NCBI GenBank assembly: GCA_009602735.1
Contig: WELA01006442.1
Location: 60,594-124,593, forward strand
Reading direction: 5' to 3'
DNA from: Mesotaenium endlicherianum
Lineage: Eukaryota > Streptophyta > Zygnematophyceae > Zygnematales > Mesotaeniaceae
DNA length: 64,000 nucleotides
Shown piece by piece: positions 45,607-58,721 of the stretch. The notes under the pieces were generated by a model. The model saw nothing but the letters and a program-made list of their open reading frames with translations, had not been told where the DNA came from and searched no databases. A program made the translations under genes and the position numbers. Positions within the stretch are counted from its first letter, which is position 1, and each line of letters opens with the position of its first letter.

Positions 45607-45970
45607 TGTTGATATGAAAACAACAGGTTAGTTGATGTTATAACGTGTGTAGAGCAGTAAGAAATTAAGTGCGACTCGGATTGTCGAAGTGTTTGAAGTA
45701 GGTGAATATTGTCGCTATAGGAAACGTTGTATAGTGAGCTCTTGAGTGTAAGTAGAGAAGAGTTTTGCGGAACTCTGTGTGTGTAAGATTTATGCTTAGT
45801 GTTTGATCTACTCAGTATATGTGGTCTTGTCTGTGTGATCAAAGGAAGCGTATTTGTATCTAAGAAAAAGGTTGTGTGAATTGAAGAGAATAGAAGATAA
45901 GGTTCAAGTGACCAACAGAGTCTGTGTGACTAAGTGTAGTAAGAAAGATGGATGAATCGGATTTTCAACA
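45607..45970 (+). repeat. Probable 5' LTR of a copia-like element
   Basis: Begins TGTTGA and ends TCAACA, a perfect 6-bp terminal inverted repeat, and is followed at once by the primer-binding site. No second copy lies in the window, so the left edge is inferred. Confidence 0.5.
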
Positions 45971-45982
45971 TGGTATCGGAGC
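45971..45982 (+). other. Primer-binding site of copia-like remnant
   Basis: TGGTATCGGAGC, identical to the family A sites. Confidence 0.75.
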
Positions 45983-45995
45983 AGGCGATTCGAGG

Positions 45996-46591
45996 ATGTC
46001 GCACTTCAATGGAAAGAGTACAGAGTAACTTGTGCGGTCGATGAAGTGCATGGCAAAGTTAGCCCGGTATGAGTTAAAGGGTTTGTTGTCGGGCCAAAGA
46101 CCTTGCCTGAAGATTTGACAATAGGAGCAGCAGCAACTGATGTGGTGATGAGAGGGAAGGAGCGTGCAAAGGGGCAGAGAAAGGAGAGTCACCCTTTCTC
46201 CCTTCTGATAAAGAGCTTGTGGACAGAGCCGCTGCTGAGAGAGTGCAGACTAATGACAAAAATTGAAGTTCGGACAGCATTGAAGACATTCTACTCGTCA
46301 GTTAATACAACCAGCAAGCAAATCTACAAGAGACAATTCATTCAATTTGCAATAAAAGATGGATTGAGCATACAAACGTACTTTTTTTGCACGTTGAAGT
46401 TGAGTCATGAGATGCAGGCTATTGATGCTGAGATCCATATTCGTATGAAAATCGAAAGAAGTGCATATACCATAACGATGTTGAATGCAAGTGACTACAA
46501 GAGTAGTACAAGTGTTGTAAATGTGATAAACTTAATAGTCTCATGTACAATGGGCTCTCGTGTCTGTCACCACTATGTAATAATTCACTGA
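45996..46591 (+). pseudogene. gag: copia-like gag fragment (UBN2 type)
   Basis: The 46103-46591 frame contains ALKTFYSSVNTTSKQIYKRQ and FAIKDGLSIQTYF, then LSHEMQAIDAEI, which follow the pattern of the Ty1/copia gag (LWDxL...L...F..LKM..G.SV..H...L..L). The N-terminal part near 46000 (MSHFNGK) is in other frames with stops. Nothing of pol follows; the element is a 5' remnant. Confidence 0.6.
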
Positions 46592-49500
46592 TTTTTTGCT
46601 ATTTTAGTACACGAGCACACGAGTGTCGCCAATGATTTCTACAATTGTTACGAAATTGACTACATCATAAATTTCTTCTTGGCTAGTCCCTTCATCATCA
46701 TCAACTTCATATCATTCATTTGCCAAGAAAAGTGAAAATGCAAAAACAAGTCATTGAAGAGGTAGTTAGGGACACATTGACGATATGGGACGCAATTGAC
46801 GTTTTTGCAGCTATGGAGGTTTTTAACATCAATGGGTATGGAAGTTAATGACAACTTATACTCTTGTTGTTTTTTCTACGCAGTCAATTACCACAATGAA
46901 AAGACTTTGTCGGGGAACAGTGAAAATGCTACAACAAGTCAATTTGAAAGAATGGTTAGGGACAAATTGATAAGATGGGGCGCCATTAATGCTTTTACAA
47001 TAGTTTTGCAATATTCTTTGCAAAGTATTCCGCACGGTTCATTAACATCACAACGTTCTTTAGAAGACGCCAAGATGTACCTCAAATTGAAATTTTGTGC
47101 AGTCATTGAATTTAATCGCAAATATTTTGCACCCTTAAATATTTGTTGCAGCTTGCCCAGCAATTTTGTTTCTAATGGTTGACTGTAACCTTACCAGTGT
47201 TCGTGCAATTGCAAATTAACATTCACGAGCAGTTGGCATCGACGTTTGTCAATATAGATTGAATGTGGCTAACACTTAAAGGAGATTAATTGTTTGATAA
47301 TGTAGTAATTGCGCAAAATTATTATGGATTCAAATGTGTTCAACCACTTCCACCAAGTCATAAATGCTTGTGACTACTTGGAACTCTTTTACCCACTCTT
47401 ACATCACTCTTATCCACCCTTGCCTGCTCTTACCTGCTTATACCCAATGTGACCCACTATTACCTTACTTTTTGTTGTTGCGGTCCATACTTCAAATATT
47501 AAATGATTATATTTGTAGATGCTATACATTACCAATTGCTATTCTAATGTCATACGCACTATCATATTTGCATTTTCTTATTAGATGTTTTAATTGTTCA
47601 ACTTTCTATTTTGATTATTTTACTTGTCTTCTGTTACGTTCATGATGTAATTATTTTTAAGTTTTAGATATTCTTAATCATTATGTACATTAAATTATTA
47701 AATTTCACATAGTACCATTTTATTGTTGAAATTGAATAATGGTACTAATATTTGATAATAAATGATTTTTCTAATTATATGAAAGTTAAATGTCTGTGTT
47801 GCAATTAGTGAAATAACAAAGCAGACTTCTAAGATGCTGACTACTTTACATCCCATTTTGTAATTGCATTATCTTCTTTCTTAAGTTTGTGCGTTTTCCA
47901 TCATGCACAATCAAATATGCCACACTTCAGAACATGCATAGGCGACAAGTCAAAAATTGCTGACAGGCAGCAGCCGGCTCCACAATGCATGCGTGTCACA
48001 TGTCAACATCAGATGCAATGACATGTGGACCCATTGATATTGCAAGACCTAGCTGCCTGCAGAGTTTAAATTGCCTCCTTGCGCATGAAGTAACTTCTAA
48101 GTAGAGGGCATGCGTTAAGGGGATCAAAAGCGAGCGACATGCATGCACTCGCTTGAGGAGCCTGTGGTGCAACAGCGCCGAGTGCTCTTGCAGGGGACGC
48201 AAAGTGCGATCCTCTAGGGCCTGCACATCGTGCTGTAGGAGGAGGTGCATTAATGATTGCACTTTAGTGGGAGCATTGTCGCGTACATGCCACATTATTA
48301 AATCCAAGGCAACACACCGTGCTATACGAGGAGGTGCATTGATACTTGCACTTTAGTAAGAGCATTGTCGCATACATGCCAATGTTACAATTCAAAAAAT
48401 CACAAGAGAATTATAGTCCCCTTATCCCCCCTCTTCTTCTGGTCCAAATCTCTCCTTTCACTCCTCTCTCCCTATCAGAGGAGCAATGTCAATTATGGAC
48501 TCTACACACGAGATCATTACACTCAAGCTCAAAATTAAGCACTGGAACTAAACAGTGCCTCTAACTTGCGCAAGCTGGGAAAAAGTACGTGCACGGGGGT
48601 CCTCCCATGCGCTTGCTCTTAACATCCATATTTTCATATCAATGAGCAGATCCTTTTTACGTGACCTCTTTTCTATTTAAAACAAACAAATCAAAATTGG
48701 ACACCAAGTTTGGTCAGACGCATGGCGCCTTCAATGCAATCCGTGTGCACCAAAAGTGGTCACATGGCGCCTGCTCGCATAGCCAAAACATCAATAAGGA
48801 GCAGTATGGCCATGAAGCAGTTAGAACCGGTTAAGACTAGGGACTGTTACTGACGATCGTGAACAATACGGGCAATTTTATTGAAGGTCTTGACAGGACG
48901 GACAACATGTCACTACTCTAGGAGGTCTTCCCTGCAAAAATGTAGCTTTATTGATACAGAGCTGGACGGGTCAAGCAAGCAAACTTACCACCCACAGCTT
49001 GACTTTTGCTGGCAAGCATGGCTGTTGTCTGGAGGCTGCACCTAATATTATAAGCCTCAATTGTCACAGGCAACATGAGTTAGATATCAAAGCACGGATT
49101 ATGTCTAGAACCTGTCTAGATGCCTGACATAAGTCAAAATTGAATCTCTTGGCAGGCATTGACTTGCATCGACTAGCATTCTTGTGCAATGTACATTAAT
49201 TATTTTTATGGAATTTACAATATCCTTCTCACCACAAGAGATTAATTTGCTTGCATGACCTACTTAGCTGCACGTGGAATTAAGACACTCCAGGCTTCTA
49301 GCTCCAATAGACTTAACAATTTATAGCAATAAAATTGAATAAAAAGTATATTGTCATTTAGTCACAATAATTAAAACTAGCCATACACATAACACCCATC
49401 GAATATAACTTCAGCAACTAATTTGCATGCTCTGGTCAACAATCATATAAGGACATAAAGACTATGAAGACGGGCATATCAGTTCATGCAAAATTGCTGA

Positions 49501-50460
49501 AGTGTTGTTTAGGCAAACTCAATAACAAGATGTATATTGATTTTGTGTTTCCATAAATTTGGTTTGTTTACTTGATGTGCCCCACTGGAATCTCCCAAGT
49601 CATGAAAAATAGAGCAGTAATGATCTTCAGGTTATTTCTTGAAGCAAATGCTGAGCCTCAATGTTTACGGGAAGAAATGAAGTTCAATCAGTACATAAAA
49701 TAATCAAGTTGAAGTGGTTGCTAGTATTATGAGAAAGAAATTGTAAATTCTATACGCGACGTGTTAACTCATGGCATATTCCATAAACTCTAGATGTTTC
49801 CAGCTACTCTCTGAAGCGCATTTGATGTGAAGTGGTAAAATTGTCACTTTAAGATTGTGAAGTCGTTGAACGGCATTTGTCACGCAATTGAACGTCATTT
49901 TGGACGACAGCAAACTGATCATTGAGTGGCCTTGACGCACTTTTCAAATCCAAATATTATTGATACGAAAGGTTCCATTTTTCATACCACGAACGCATTT
50001 TCAGGTAGACGCACCCTAAAAATGATCTTCTTTTTTTATTTTTCGCTGTGATTTCTGATTTGAAACTGTCGATGAATTGTTAAATTTGAAAAGCACCGAA
50101 AGTTGACAAGTCAACTCTTTTATCATATATGTACTGTAAATTTGGTGGTTATTGTTCCAAACTAAGAAAAGAAATACAAGTGAAAGTATAGTAATATGCA
50201 TAAAAGTATACATAATATATTTTCAAAAAAATGATATAGATGAATGTATAAACATGTACGTATTAAATAATTATGTTCATCGTATTGATGATTTATAGAA
50301 AAATAGTAGTTTGAAATATATTAATATTAATAATATTTTTTGAGTAATAAAAGTATAAGTTATGATTAAGGGAAAATTTTAATCTAAACATACTATGAAA
50401 AAAAATAGCATGAATTATAACATACACACATGTTCAATATTCAATGTTCAGTTACTTTTA
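46592..50460. other. No recognised gene; scattered tandem duplications
   Basis: Two diverged repeats of about 80 bp start near 46732 and 46917 (GTTAGGGACA words). A second pair lies at 48229-48292 and 48319-48382. The rest is AT-rich without motifs. Short ORFs are not supported. Confidence 0.4.
48229..48382. repeat. Tandem pair of 64-bp repeats
   Basis: CGTGCTGTAGGAGGAGGTGC and CGTGCTATACGAGGAGGTGC begin two copies that stay alignable to TACATGCCA, with a period of 90 bp. Confidence 0.7.
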
Positions 50461-51182
50461 TGAAATGAATCGACTTACCAAACAGGCGATGAACAATTAA
50501 TGAAGATTTTTATATCAGCAAATAATCTCATTGGTATTTTCTTGTCAACTAATTAAACAGCGAAGGACAACACACTAGCAGTGGACAACACTTCGCGAGT
50601 CATATGCAAGTAAACTAGCATAAATAATGCAGTCAGTAAACTCATACATAAGCAAGGTTAGAAGACAGTGTGTATCAATGGCTTCTCGCCTTGGATTCAG
50701 ATCTCTCTCAGTAAGTTGTACAAGAGAGTTGGCCTCGTTTCTGAATGCCGAACTCGGGAGCAATACCTAGCATATGTACATGGAATTAGTTTACTGTTCA
50801 ACGGCAAGTGCGATGGCACCGCCTACCCGGGAGTTGACCACGCTGGCAGGACCTCGGTTAACCAAATCCACCGCCATCTCCCATCATCCCCAATCGCCAT
50901 CCATCCTAGGGATGTCATCTGGCTATTCATCTAGCATATCTTACTTAGATACACATCTAGGCAGTTTGCTGCGACCGAGTACGGAAGTCAGCTGGCTGTC
51001 AAAGAATGTGTCAGCGAGCTGACTTAAGCTGACTTTAGCCTGCTGCTTTCGACTGAGTCATTAAACTGATTATAAATGTAAAGTCCAGCAGACTGATTAT
51101 TAACTAGAGTTCAGCAGGCTGAACATATTTAACTGTTATATCTAAATGAATATTATATCAACCAATATACTGATTCATTACA
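50461..51182 (-). repeat. 3' LTR of family A copy 3
   Basis: 722 bp, TGTAATG...CATTTCA on the minus strand, preceded on that strand by the tract ending TAAGTTGGAGAAA (51184-51196). Confidence 0.93.
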
Positions 51183-51310
51183 ATTTCTCCAACTTAACAT
51201 GTTGTCGCCTCGACAACACTGACACTGGGTATATGGTTCCCCTAGCTGGAAGTACTGATCTGCCTCTCACCACCTGTTGCTCCAACACTGATACCTAACG
51301 GTGGAAATCA

Positions 51311-53017
51311 CTAATAACAGCATACTGTCCCTTCCGCCCTCAGCCTACTGCCATTAAGAGGGAGATGTCCCTGGGGCCCTAGGGTCAGGGGAGTCAGACC
51401 TCCTCCTATCTTGGGGTCTCCGGAAGCTTGGGGGATCCGCGTAGAAGCCCCGGGGAGAATGCAGTAAATCGGCTGTTTCCTCCTGCACAGTCAGAAACTA
51501 AATGGAGGCAGCCTTGTCCTGGGCAGCCCTCAAACTGACAAATACATATACTGGCATCCCAGAGGGATGTTGCATGACATGAGCCAAGGGCACATGCCCT
51601 TTCTACGAGGGAGATGCTGGCAGGCCTCTGACTATTTCTCTAGTAGCCCTCCTGTTTGCCCTGTCTGACTGGGTCTCCGTGCCTGGAGATGGGTCCTGTC
51701 CTCTGGCAGTTCCCAGCCAAGTGATATCCTCCTCTTCAGTGAGTTGCTGCAGGGCCAACCCCATCTTCTCCCTTACAGGGGATGTGGCAGGTGTCAGGAT
51801 CACAGCGGGGCTAGTGTCCTCCTCCTCGCCTTCCGCTTCTTCTTCCTCTGACCCCTCCTCCTCTCCTTTCCCTGGTTCCTCTGAGACTACTGGGGTCTCT
51901 TCTGTCAACTGCTCCAGCTCTTCCCGAGAAAAAGAAAATCCAACTGACCTTCTCCTTTTGGGTGCTGGTGGGGGCTGTTGAGTCCTGACCGCATGCAGGT
52001 TTTTCTCTCCCTGCTTGCTTGCCCATTTGGCATAAGCGTGCTTCCCTTTAGAGTATGACTCACGGGCCGTGTTCCTGTCCTCCTGCATTTCTTGGCTCAT
52101 GCAGTCTCCTACTCCATCCAGTCTTGGGTCCCAAGCTGCGATATGAGGAGGCAACACTATGTTCTCCTGTAGGTCTATTAGGAAATCTTCCTTCCTTGCC
52201 TTGTCATTCTGTTGTTCCCTCATGTTGATGGTCATCCACCGCCAATCGGTGGGCTTTTGGAAGAAGGCAGCATCTGTCCTTTTCAGAGTACCAGGGTACC
52301 AGTGCCCTGCAAAGTCCTGCTGATTGGTTTTCCTCGCCAAAAATTCCCAGTTTCTCCTCTCCACCTCATTATACATGGCCTTGAACCTATTATGAGATGT
52401 AGAGTCCTTAAAGCTGTCCGCGTCCATGGGGATCATCCTGATGACCCTATCTTTCCCCAGATACCTGGAATAGGTACAGATCCTGTTTCATTCATCTGTG
52501 CCATTGCCTTGGCCTCTCTGACCGTATATCCTACCATCCTGGCATAATCGTGGTAGAGGAGGAGTCCTGTGCTGACCTCTATATACTCGTCAAATTTTTT
52601 TGATGTCTCCCCTTCCCTGTGGAGGATGTCCTCTTGTGCCTCATTGCGACTTCTCTAGGCATACTTGAAGGCCTCCTCCACTAGATCAAAGCCCTTGCTC
52701 AGCACTGTGTAGCGGTAGCTGCTGATTCTATTTTGTTCTTCTTCCGCCTGCTGCCTCCGCCTCTCCTTAGCTTGCCTCTCCTCTTCTGCCTTCTTGGCTT
52801 CCTCTGCAGCTTTTCTGTCCAGTTCTTCGTGTCTCAACCTGGCCTGTTCCTGCTCCTCCTTCTTATTTTGTGCCTCCCGCTGCTGTTGGAGTTTTTGTGA
52901 TTCTCGAGCGAAGATGGAGGATGATTTGATGTCGCGACGGAATCGCAAGTACTCTGCGTGTGCCTCTTCCGCTCTTCTCTTCCTCTGAAGTTCTGACTTC
53001 TGAGTCATCCTGCTCAT
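51311..53017 (-). pseudogene. Third ORF of family A, copy 3
   Basis: Same protein as at 15723-17432: coiled-coil start MSRMTQKSELQRKRR, the YRYTVLSKGFDLVEEAFKYA block, GLLLYHDYARMVGYT, RVIRMIPMDADSF, DWRWMTINMR, acidic run and a C-terminus ending CY then TAG. It has a one-base deletion near 52458 (frame change), a TAG at 52655-52657 at exactly the position of the TAG in copy 2, and another TAG at about 51603 where copy 2 has Gln. A possible TATATAA (minus strand, 53196-53202) lies about 180 bp upstream of the start. Confidence 0.82.
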
Positions 53018-53237
53018 TCATAAACACAATGCAGTTAGTGAAGTCATCATACGATGCCGCTATTGAGTACCCTTGTGGAGAAGAACGTGGTAGGGAGAGT
53101 TCCAAGTGTGTAATACCTTGTGTAATTGAGTATAAGAGGAGACTGGAGTTGGAGAGAAAAAGTGAGTGTGAGCGCAGGTTGAGTGTGTAGAATGGTTATA
53201 TAAAAAGGTGTCTGGCTGATCCCGAGACAAAACACAC

Positions 53238-53319
53238 TCCCTCCAACTTAATTATAAGGTGGGCTGCCCGTCACAACTGGCAATAACTGTCACTAATTGT
53301 CAAGCTTCCCTCCAACTTA
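53238..53319 (-). repeat. Two internal polypurine-tract copies, copy 3
   Basis: TAAGTTGGAGGGA on the minus strand at 53307-53319 and 53238-53250, placed as in copy 2. Confidence 0.85.
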
Positions 53320-53368
53320 TATGGAGACAGGACCTCCTGTCACCTTCCCATGTCTACTGAAATGACAG

Positions 53369-53818
53369 TTAGGGAGGTGCCCCAGCCGCCCGAAGGTGGA
53401 ACCAATTCAACGCCTCTTTGGCATTGGTCAGCTGGTCATTAATTTCCCAAGTGTTGCCAGAGGCATCGTAATCCTTCCATCTGACCAGGTACTTCATGAC
53501 ATATTTAGATGATCGACGGACAGAGCGAGCGTCCAAAATCTCCTCGACCTCATATTCCTCCGGGTCAACCCCCCTGACAGCGGGGACCGGTCCCGGTTGG
53601 ACAAGTAACCGACCTGTGAACAGTGTGTCACCTTTGATGTACGGTTCCAGGGAGGAGACATTAAAGACTGGGTGACCCTTGTAGTCTGCTGACATATTCA
53701 GTTTGTAAGCATTCTGATCGACACGGCGCACCACCAAATATGGACCGACCCAAATCGGACCAAGCTTTTTCTTGACCACACCAGGCAGGTACAGGTGTTG
53801 AGGATGCAGTTTGACCAA
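53369..53818 (-). pseudogene. Integrase C-terminus and chromodomain, copy 3 (readable)
   Basis: 149 codons without a stop: the GPY/F-like segment (KKLGPIWVGPYLVVRRVDQN, NVSSLEPYI), then the chromodomain DPEEYEVEEILDARSVRR, KYVMKYLVRWKDYDASGNTW, with the aromatic residues (Y, W, Y) usual for binding methyl-lysine. It shows that family A belongs to the chromoviruses. Upstream it is separated from the core by a TAG and a TAA at positions where copy 2 has Gln. Confidence 0.9.
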
Positions 53819-53829
53819 ATCTCCCTTAG

Positions 53830-56800
53830 AAAATGTCAGCTCGCGACGGTGCTAATTAGCGTATTTTTGATGATTTTCTTAGGCTCTGTGCAGGTTTTGT
53901 TGGACCTCTGACAGGGTGTCCGCAAACTCTTGAACTAACTGGAGGGAGATCGGATTGTCAATCCCTTTTGGGTGAGTTGAAGACTCCCCCAGTACATCTA
54001 GAGGAGACTTAGGGACTCTACCCAGGCTGAGTTCAAAAGGAGTCTTGCTCGTTGACGCGTGCACCGCGCTGTTGACCGCAAACTGAATTTGAGGCAGCAG
54101 GTCATCCCAATTATCTTGTTTTTGGTTAATATATGCTCTCAGCACCTCCTGCAGAAGTCGGTTAGTTCTTTAAGTCTGCCCATCAGTCTGAGGGTGGTTA
54201 GCTATGCTGAGCAGCTGTTTGACTCCCATTAACTCCATTAAAGCTCTCCAAAACTTAGAGGTAAATTTTGAGTCTCTGTCTGAGATGATATTAGAGGGTA
54301 GCCCATGTTGGCATACTACATGGTTGTAGAACTGTCTCGCTGTTTCGAGTGCAGTTACTTTGACAGTTGTTGGGATGAAAATGGCCATTTTCGTCAGTTT
54401 GTCTACAACTACCAGTATCGAATCATGCCCATTGGCAGTTCTTGGTAGTGTGACCACCCTGTCCATGGATATAGTTTCCAAGCGTCCAGCTGGGATGGGC
54501 AGTGGTTGCAAGAGACCTCCCGGTGGTGTGTGCCTAGACTTATTTCTTTGACACTGATCACAGGACTTCACATATTTCAAGACCTCGCAGGGCAACCCCT
54601 CCCAATGATAATGTTTTGCCACTTTGCCAACAGTTTTGGCCTGCCCCAAATGCCCACCCAGTAAACTGTCATGCGCTTGACTCAGTAAAAGAGACCTTAT
54701 TTCCAAGTTATTAGGAACGACCAGCTTCAGCCTTCCTAAAATAGTTTCAGTCACCCAGATCCCTCCTTTAAGCCGATACCCGAGTGCAGTAGCAGAACAC
54801 ACACCAACCGTGGGGTTGGGCTCAAATATTGGGTCAGAAAGGTAGGCTTTCCTAAACCGTTCAAGGAAAGACTTTGTCACTTTTAGTGAAGTGATTGCAC
54901 GAAGGACTTTATCTACAGCATGCTGACTAAAGTTCCTTTCTTGCAAGTCCGATCTTCTAGAGAGTGCATTAGCAGGATTCAACTTCCTCGGTTTGTAGTC
55001 AATCTGAACTTGGAACTGCTCCAGCATCTGGCTCCAGCGGTTCTCCCTCCTCGACAGCTTGGACTTCTTCTGAAAGTGAGTCAAAGCTAGGTGATCTGTA
55101 ATCACTTTGAGAGCTTTACCATGTAAGTATGCTCTCCACTGTTTGAGCACATGAATGATAGCAAGCAACTCTTTATCATGTACGGAATAGTTAATTTCAG
55201 CTGGGTTGAATTTTATAGACTCGTACAGCACAAGGTGCCACTCCTGCCTTACCTTACCATCCTTTGTGGTTTTGCCAGCAGGCTGATATAAAATTACACC
55301 CATACCAAAGTCAGAGTCATCAGTAATCACCTGCACAAATTTGCTGGCGATATAAACGGCTAGGACTGGGGCAAAACAAAGAGCATCGTTAAGGGTTTGG
55401 AAGGCAGCTTGTTGCTCTTCCCCCCACACATACCCTCTGTCCTTCTTAGTAAGATCAGTCAGTTTACTGGCCTTTGTAGAATAATTTTCAATAAATCTCC
55501 ATAGTAGTTAGCCAACCCGAGGAAGGATCTACATTCAGAGACAGATTGTGGTACTGGCCAATCCCTTATGGTTTGGACTTTCTTAGGATCCACACTGATG
55601 CCTTCTTTACTGACAACGTGGCCTAAGAATTTAATACTTTCACTAAAGAAATCACACTTGCTCATTTTAGCATATAACTGATTTCTTCTCAGAGTGTTCA
55701 TGACTGTCTTTTAGTGTTCAGCATGCTGAGCTTCATCTTTAGAGAAAATTAAAATATCATCCAGGAAGACTTGCACAAACTAATCCAAATAAGGTCTGAA
55801 AATGTCATTCATAGCACCCATGAAGCTCGTAGGAGCATTAGTCAGTCCAAATGGCATCACATTAAACTCATAGTGTCCATAAGATGTGCGGAAGGCAGTC
55901 TTGTCTTCATCCCCCTCAACAATTCTGATTTGATGATAACCACTCTTGAGATCTATCTTACTGAACACTTTAGCACCGAACAGGGTGTCAAGCAAGTCCT
56001 CAATTCTGGGTAAAGCATACTTGTTTTTACTGTAATTGCGTTCAAAGCTTTATAGTCCACACACATCCGCATACTGCCATCCTTTTTCTTAACAAAGAGA
56101 TTAGGTGCGCCGTAAGGTGATTATTTGGGGGAAATATAACCATTTTCCTCAAACTCTGCAATCTGTATTTTCAACTCTTCGCTCTCCACATAGGACAAGC
56201 CAAAAGTGCGTTGCCAGGGTGGCTGACTTCCAGGTAATAAATCAAGCCTATGATCTACTTCCCTCTTAGGGGGTAGGCCATGAGGCATATTAAAAACATC
56301 AACGTACTGTGCAAAAATTTTTGCAGCAGTGGGGTGCTCCGGAGGGCTTACCTTTTTATTAACCACTTTTTCAGGTTGAGAAGGTACCTCTCTTAGCAAT
56401 AGACAGTACATTCTATCTTCCTTCTGGTTCCAGCTTTCGATGAACTCCATTGCATTCAGCAATTTGCATCCTCCTGGAAGCCTCTTCTTTTCCTTCATTT
56501 GCCATCCATACAGGACAAGAGGAAGAGCACTGGTGGGTGCCAAGTTAGTCTGCCCATCACTGGCTCCTCTCACTTTAACTGTACCTCTGCTTTAACATTC
56601 TTCAGCTTGATGTCTGTTAAGCCAGGATTCGCCTAGCACAAGATCATAAAAGCCAGTGTTGAGTACCGCAAATGTAAGCGTTTCAGTTACAACTGCAATG
56701 CCAGAACCTGACCTCAATAGGCTTGGTTATAACTCCTCCCGGGATACTTGAGGCATCTCCAAGGAATATTTTTCTATTCCCTTGGGTGACAGTAGGCAGC

Positions 56801-57172
56801 TTTAGCCGCTTAACTAAGTCCTTCTGGATAAAAGTATGTGACGCCCTTTCGTCAACAAATGTCCTCACCTTCCTACTTGCAATCATGCAATGCAGTAGGA
56901 TAGGGGGGACCGTCTTTTCTTGACTTTCGCATTGTTCTCTCGACTTAGCAAAGAAATGTTGGACATCAGGTGGAACAAGATCATCCAGAGTGTGCACTCT
57001 CTGAATGTCTATATTGCTGGTGGTCTCCTTTATCTGGTTGTCAGGCATGCATAGTGAATCCAGTCGTGCAGGACCCATAATACCTGCTACGAGGGCAGCT
57101 AGTGACGACTCACTATCTCTAGCATCCTCACAGTCAGTAGACCGAATTACTGACTGTTGTTGTCTTTTAAAA
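53830..57172 (-). pseudogene. pol: pol (protease to integrase core), family A copy 3
   Basis: Integrase core and RNase H share a 419-codon frame (54170-55429) with [24 protein letters not shown] and ISDRDSKF. Its TAA stands where copy 2 has the catalytic-region Glu codon after DGQT. RT lies at 55459-56013 and 56121-56573, broken by stops (D*FVQV, H*KTVM) and indels. Protease at 56683-57237 has VDERASHTF in place of VDGGASHTF, losing the active-site glycines. Here gag and pol are one frame because the slip site has an extra T. Confidence 0.88.
57130..57172 (-). promoter_or_regulatory. Frameshift-site homologue with an extra T, copy 3
   Basis: The stem ACAGTCAGT/ACTGACTGT (57130-57138 and 57149-57157) is intact although the loop has changed, but the slip site is TTTTAAAA (57165-57172), so gag and pol are in one frame. 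Confidence 0.6.
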
Positions 57173-58625
57173 GGTTGGTCCTTTCTCTCGACCTTTGGGA
57201 GGTGTTCGTTTGGACACTGCTCTCTGAAGTGACCCAACTGCTGGCAATGGTAGCAAACAGATTTTGCTGAGGCCGGTCTCGGCTAAGTCCTACCGCCACC
57301 TCCTCCATAGCCACCTCGAGGGTAACCACCTCTCCCTCTAGACTGTATAGCGTTATACTCATACTCGTACTCATCACCCTGATCATCCTCAGCCTGGTCT
57401 CCTTCAATTGCATTGTAGGAGCCGTGGGGCTTTTTGACAATCTTAGACACCAAAGCATTACTCTGGCGCTTGTGATTGAACTGCTGCTGATCCCAAGCAT
57501 CAGCGTCCTGGATCAAGTTAGCCACTTCCTCATACTTCTTTTCAACAAAATGACCAGAGACTTCGGATTTCAAGCCATACTTGAAGTATGCTATTCTATA
57601 CTGTTCTGGCAAGTCTGGCTGCTTCATCATGTTCTCCTGGAACTTTTGAGCAAACTCAGCAATTGTAGTTGTTTGCTTCAGTGTCAAGGAGATCATCGCA
57701 TAATAGCTTTCTCCTGCTGCTTGATGACATCAAACTTCTCATGCAACTTTTTGACAAACTCTACCCACGTAGGGTCACCGAGTTGCTGAGCCTTACGCTC
57801 TCCTTTTCAATACAGCCACCAGTCTGCTGCACTACCTTTCAGTAGAGCACCGGTGTGCCTGACCTTCTCGTAATCCTGCAGCTCTGGGTAATTCTCCAGC
57901 CACTGCTCAACATCAGCGAGAAACTTGATCAGGTCATATTTCTTGTTTCCCTCAGGATCATATTCCTGGGGAGGTTTCGGCTTAGGCTTACTTGGCCCTC
58001 TGCCACCACCACCCGTGGTTTGAGAACCCAGTTGATCTTTGACCCGCAGCAGGGACATTATGATTCTTTTGTCCTCCTGTTGAGACTGGTACATACTCGC
58101 CAGTTGCGATTGCATCTGAACAAATAATGCTCCCAAATCCACACTCTGAGGTGGGAGTCTAGCAAATGCAGCAGTAGCATGGGCATCCACTCGCTCAGGA
58201 TTTTCTTCAACAGTCCCTCTCGCTCCTGCAGCAGCAATTCCTGCCGCATTGAGTCGGTCACGAATTTGACCGAAAGGCACAGTGGGATGTACAGCAGGAG
58301 GTGGGTTCATAACATTGGCCCTTGCTGCCATAAGTTCCTTGACAGTGCGCCCGTCCGCTGGCTGTCCTTCCCTCCTTTCTGTATCTTCAGCATCTTTTGC
58401 TGATCTTGCTGCCTCTAATCTGCCTCTTTCCTCTTCAGCCTGCTGTGCTGCGACTGCAGCAATAGCAGCTGCCTCATTTGCAGCCTCTCTAGCTACAGTA
58501 TCTGCCACTGCTTCAGAATAGGTACGGGTTCCCGCTACATGGCTTTTGGCTTGGTTTTCGACATTCTCGTTATCCTGGTTCTCCATGTCTCCGGAGTTGC
58601 TGGTTTGAGACCTCGTCCTTACCAT
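57173..58625 (-). pseudogene. gag: gag, family A copy 3
   Basis: Longest readable gag N-terminus of the family: 272 codons from MVRTRSQ (58625) to a TGA where Trp is expected (57807). An indel near 57700 follows, then 57283-57696 with the core continuing through GHFVEKKYEEVANLIQDAD and an RGGYPRGGYGGGGGR stretch, a TAG near 57282, and a knuckle ending GHFREQC. Confidence 0.88.
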
Positions 58626-58646
58626 ACAAGAAAAACTGTGATAAGA

Positions 58647-58713
58647 GCTCCGATACCATTGAAATGAATCGACTTACGAAATAGGCGATTAACAATTAAT
58701 GAAGATCTTTATA
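58647..58713 (-). repeat. Primer-binding site and 54-bp stub of the 5' LTR, copy 3
   Basis: TGGTATCGGAGC on the minus strand (58647-58658) is followed by LTR sequence 58660-58713, which stops inside the TATAAAG region. Confidence 0.88.
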
Positions 58714-58721
58714 ACTAGACA

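Larger units (their letters stand above)
50461..58713 (-). mobile_element. Family A chromovirus, copy 3, with 5' LTR truncated
   Basis: Minus-strand element: 3' LTR (50461-51182), third ORF, chromodomain, integrase, RNase H, RT, protease, gag, primer-binding site, then only 54 bp of 5' LTR (58660-58713), where it meets the DIRS-like element. It preserves an unbroken chromodomain region. Other frames contain stops and indels. Confidence 0.94.

Noticed and set aside
48460-48612. 5S rRNA gene or 5S-derived SINE
   Set aside because: AAATTAAGCACTGG and GGGGGTCCTCCC resemble 5S promoter boxes, but the distance between them is about 30 bases too long and the 5' part does not fit.
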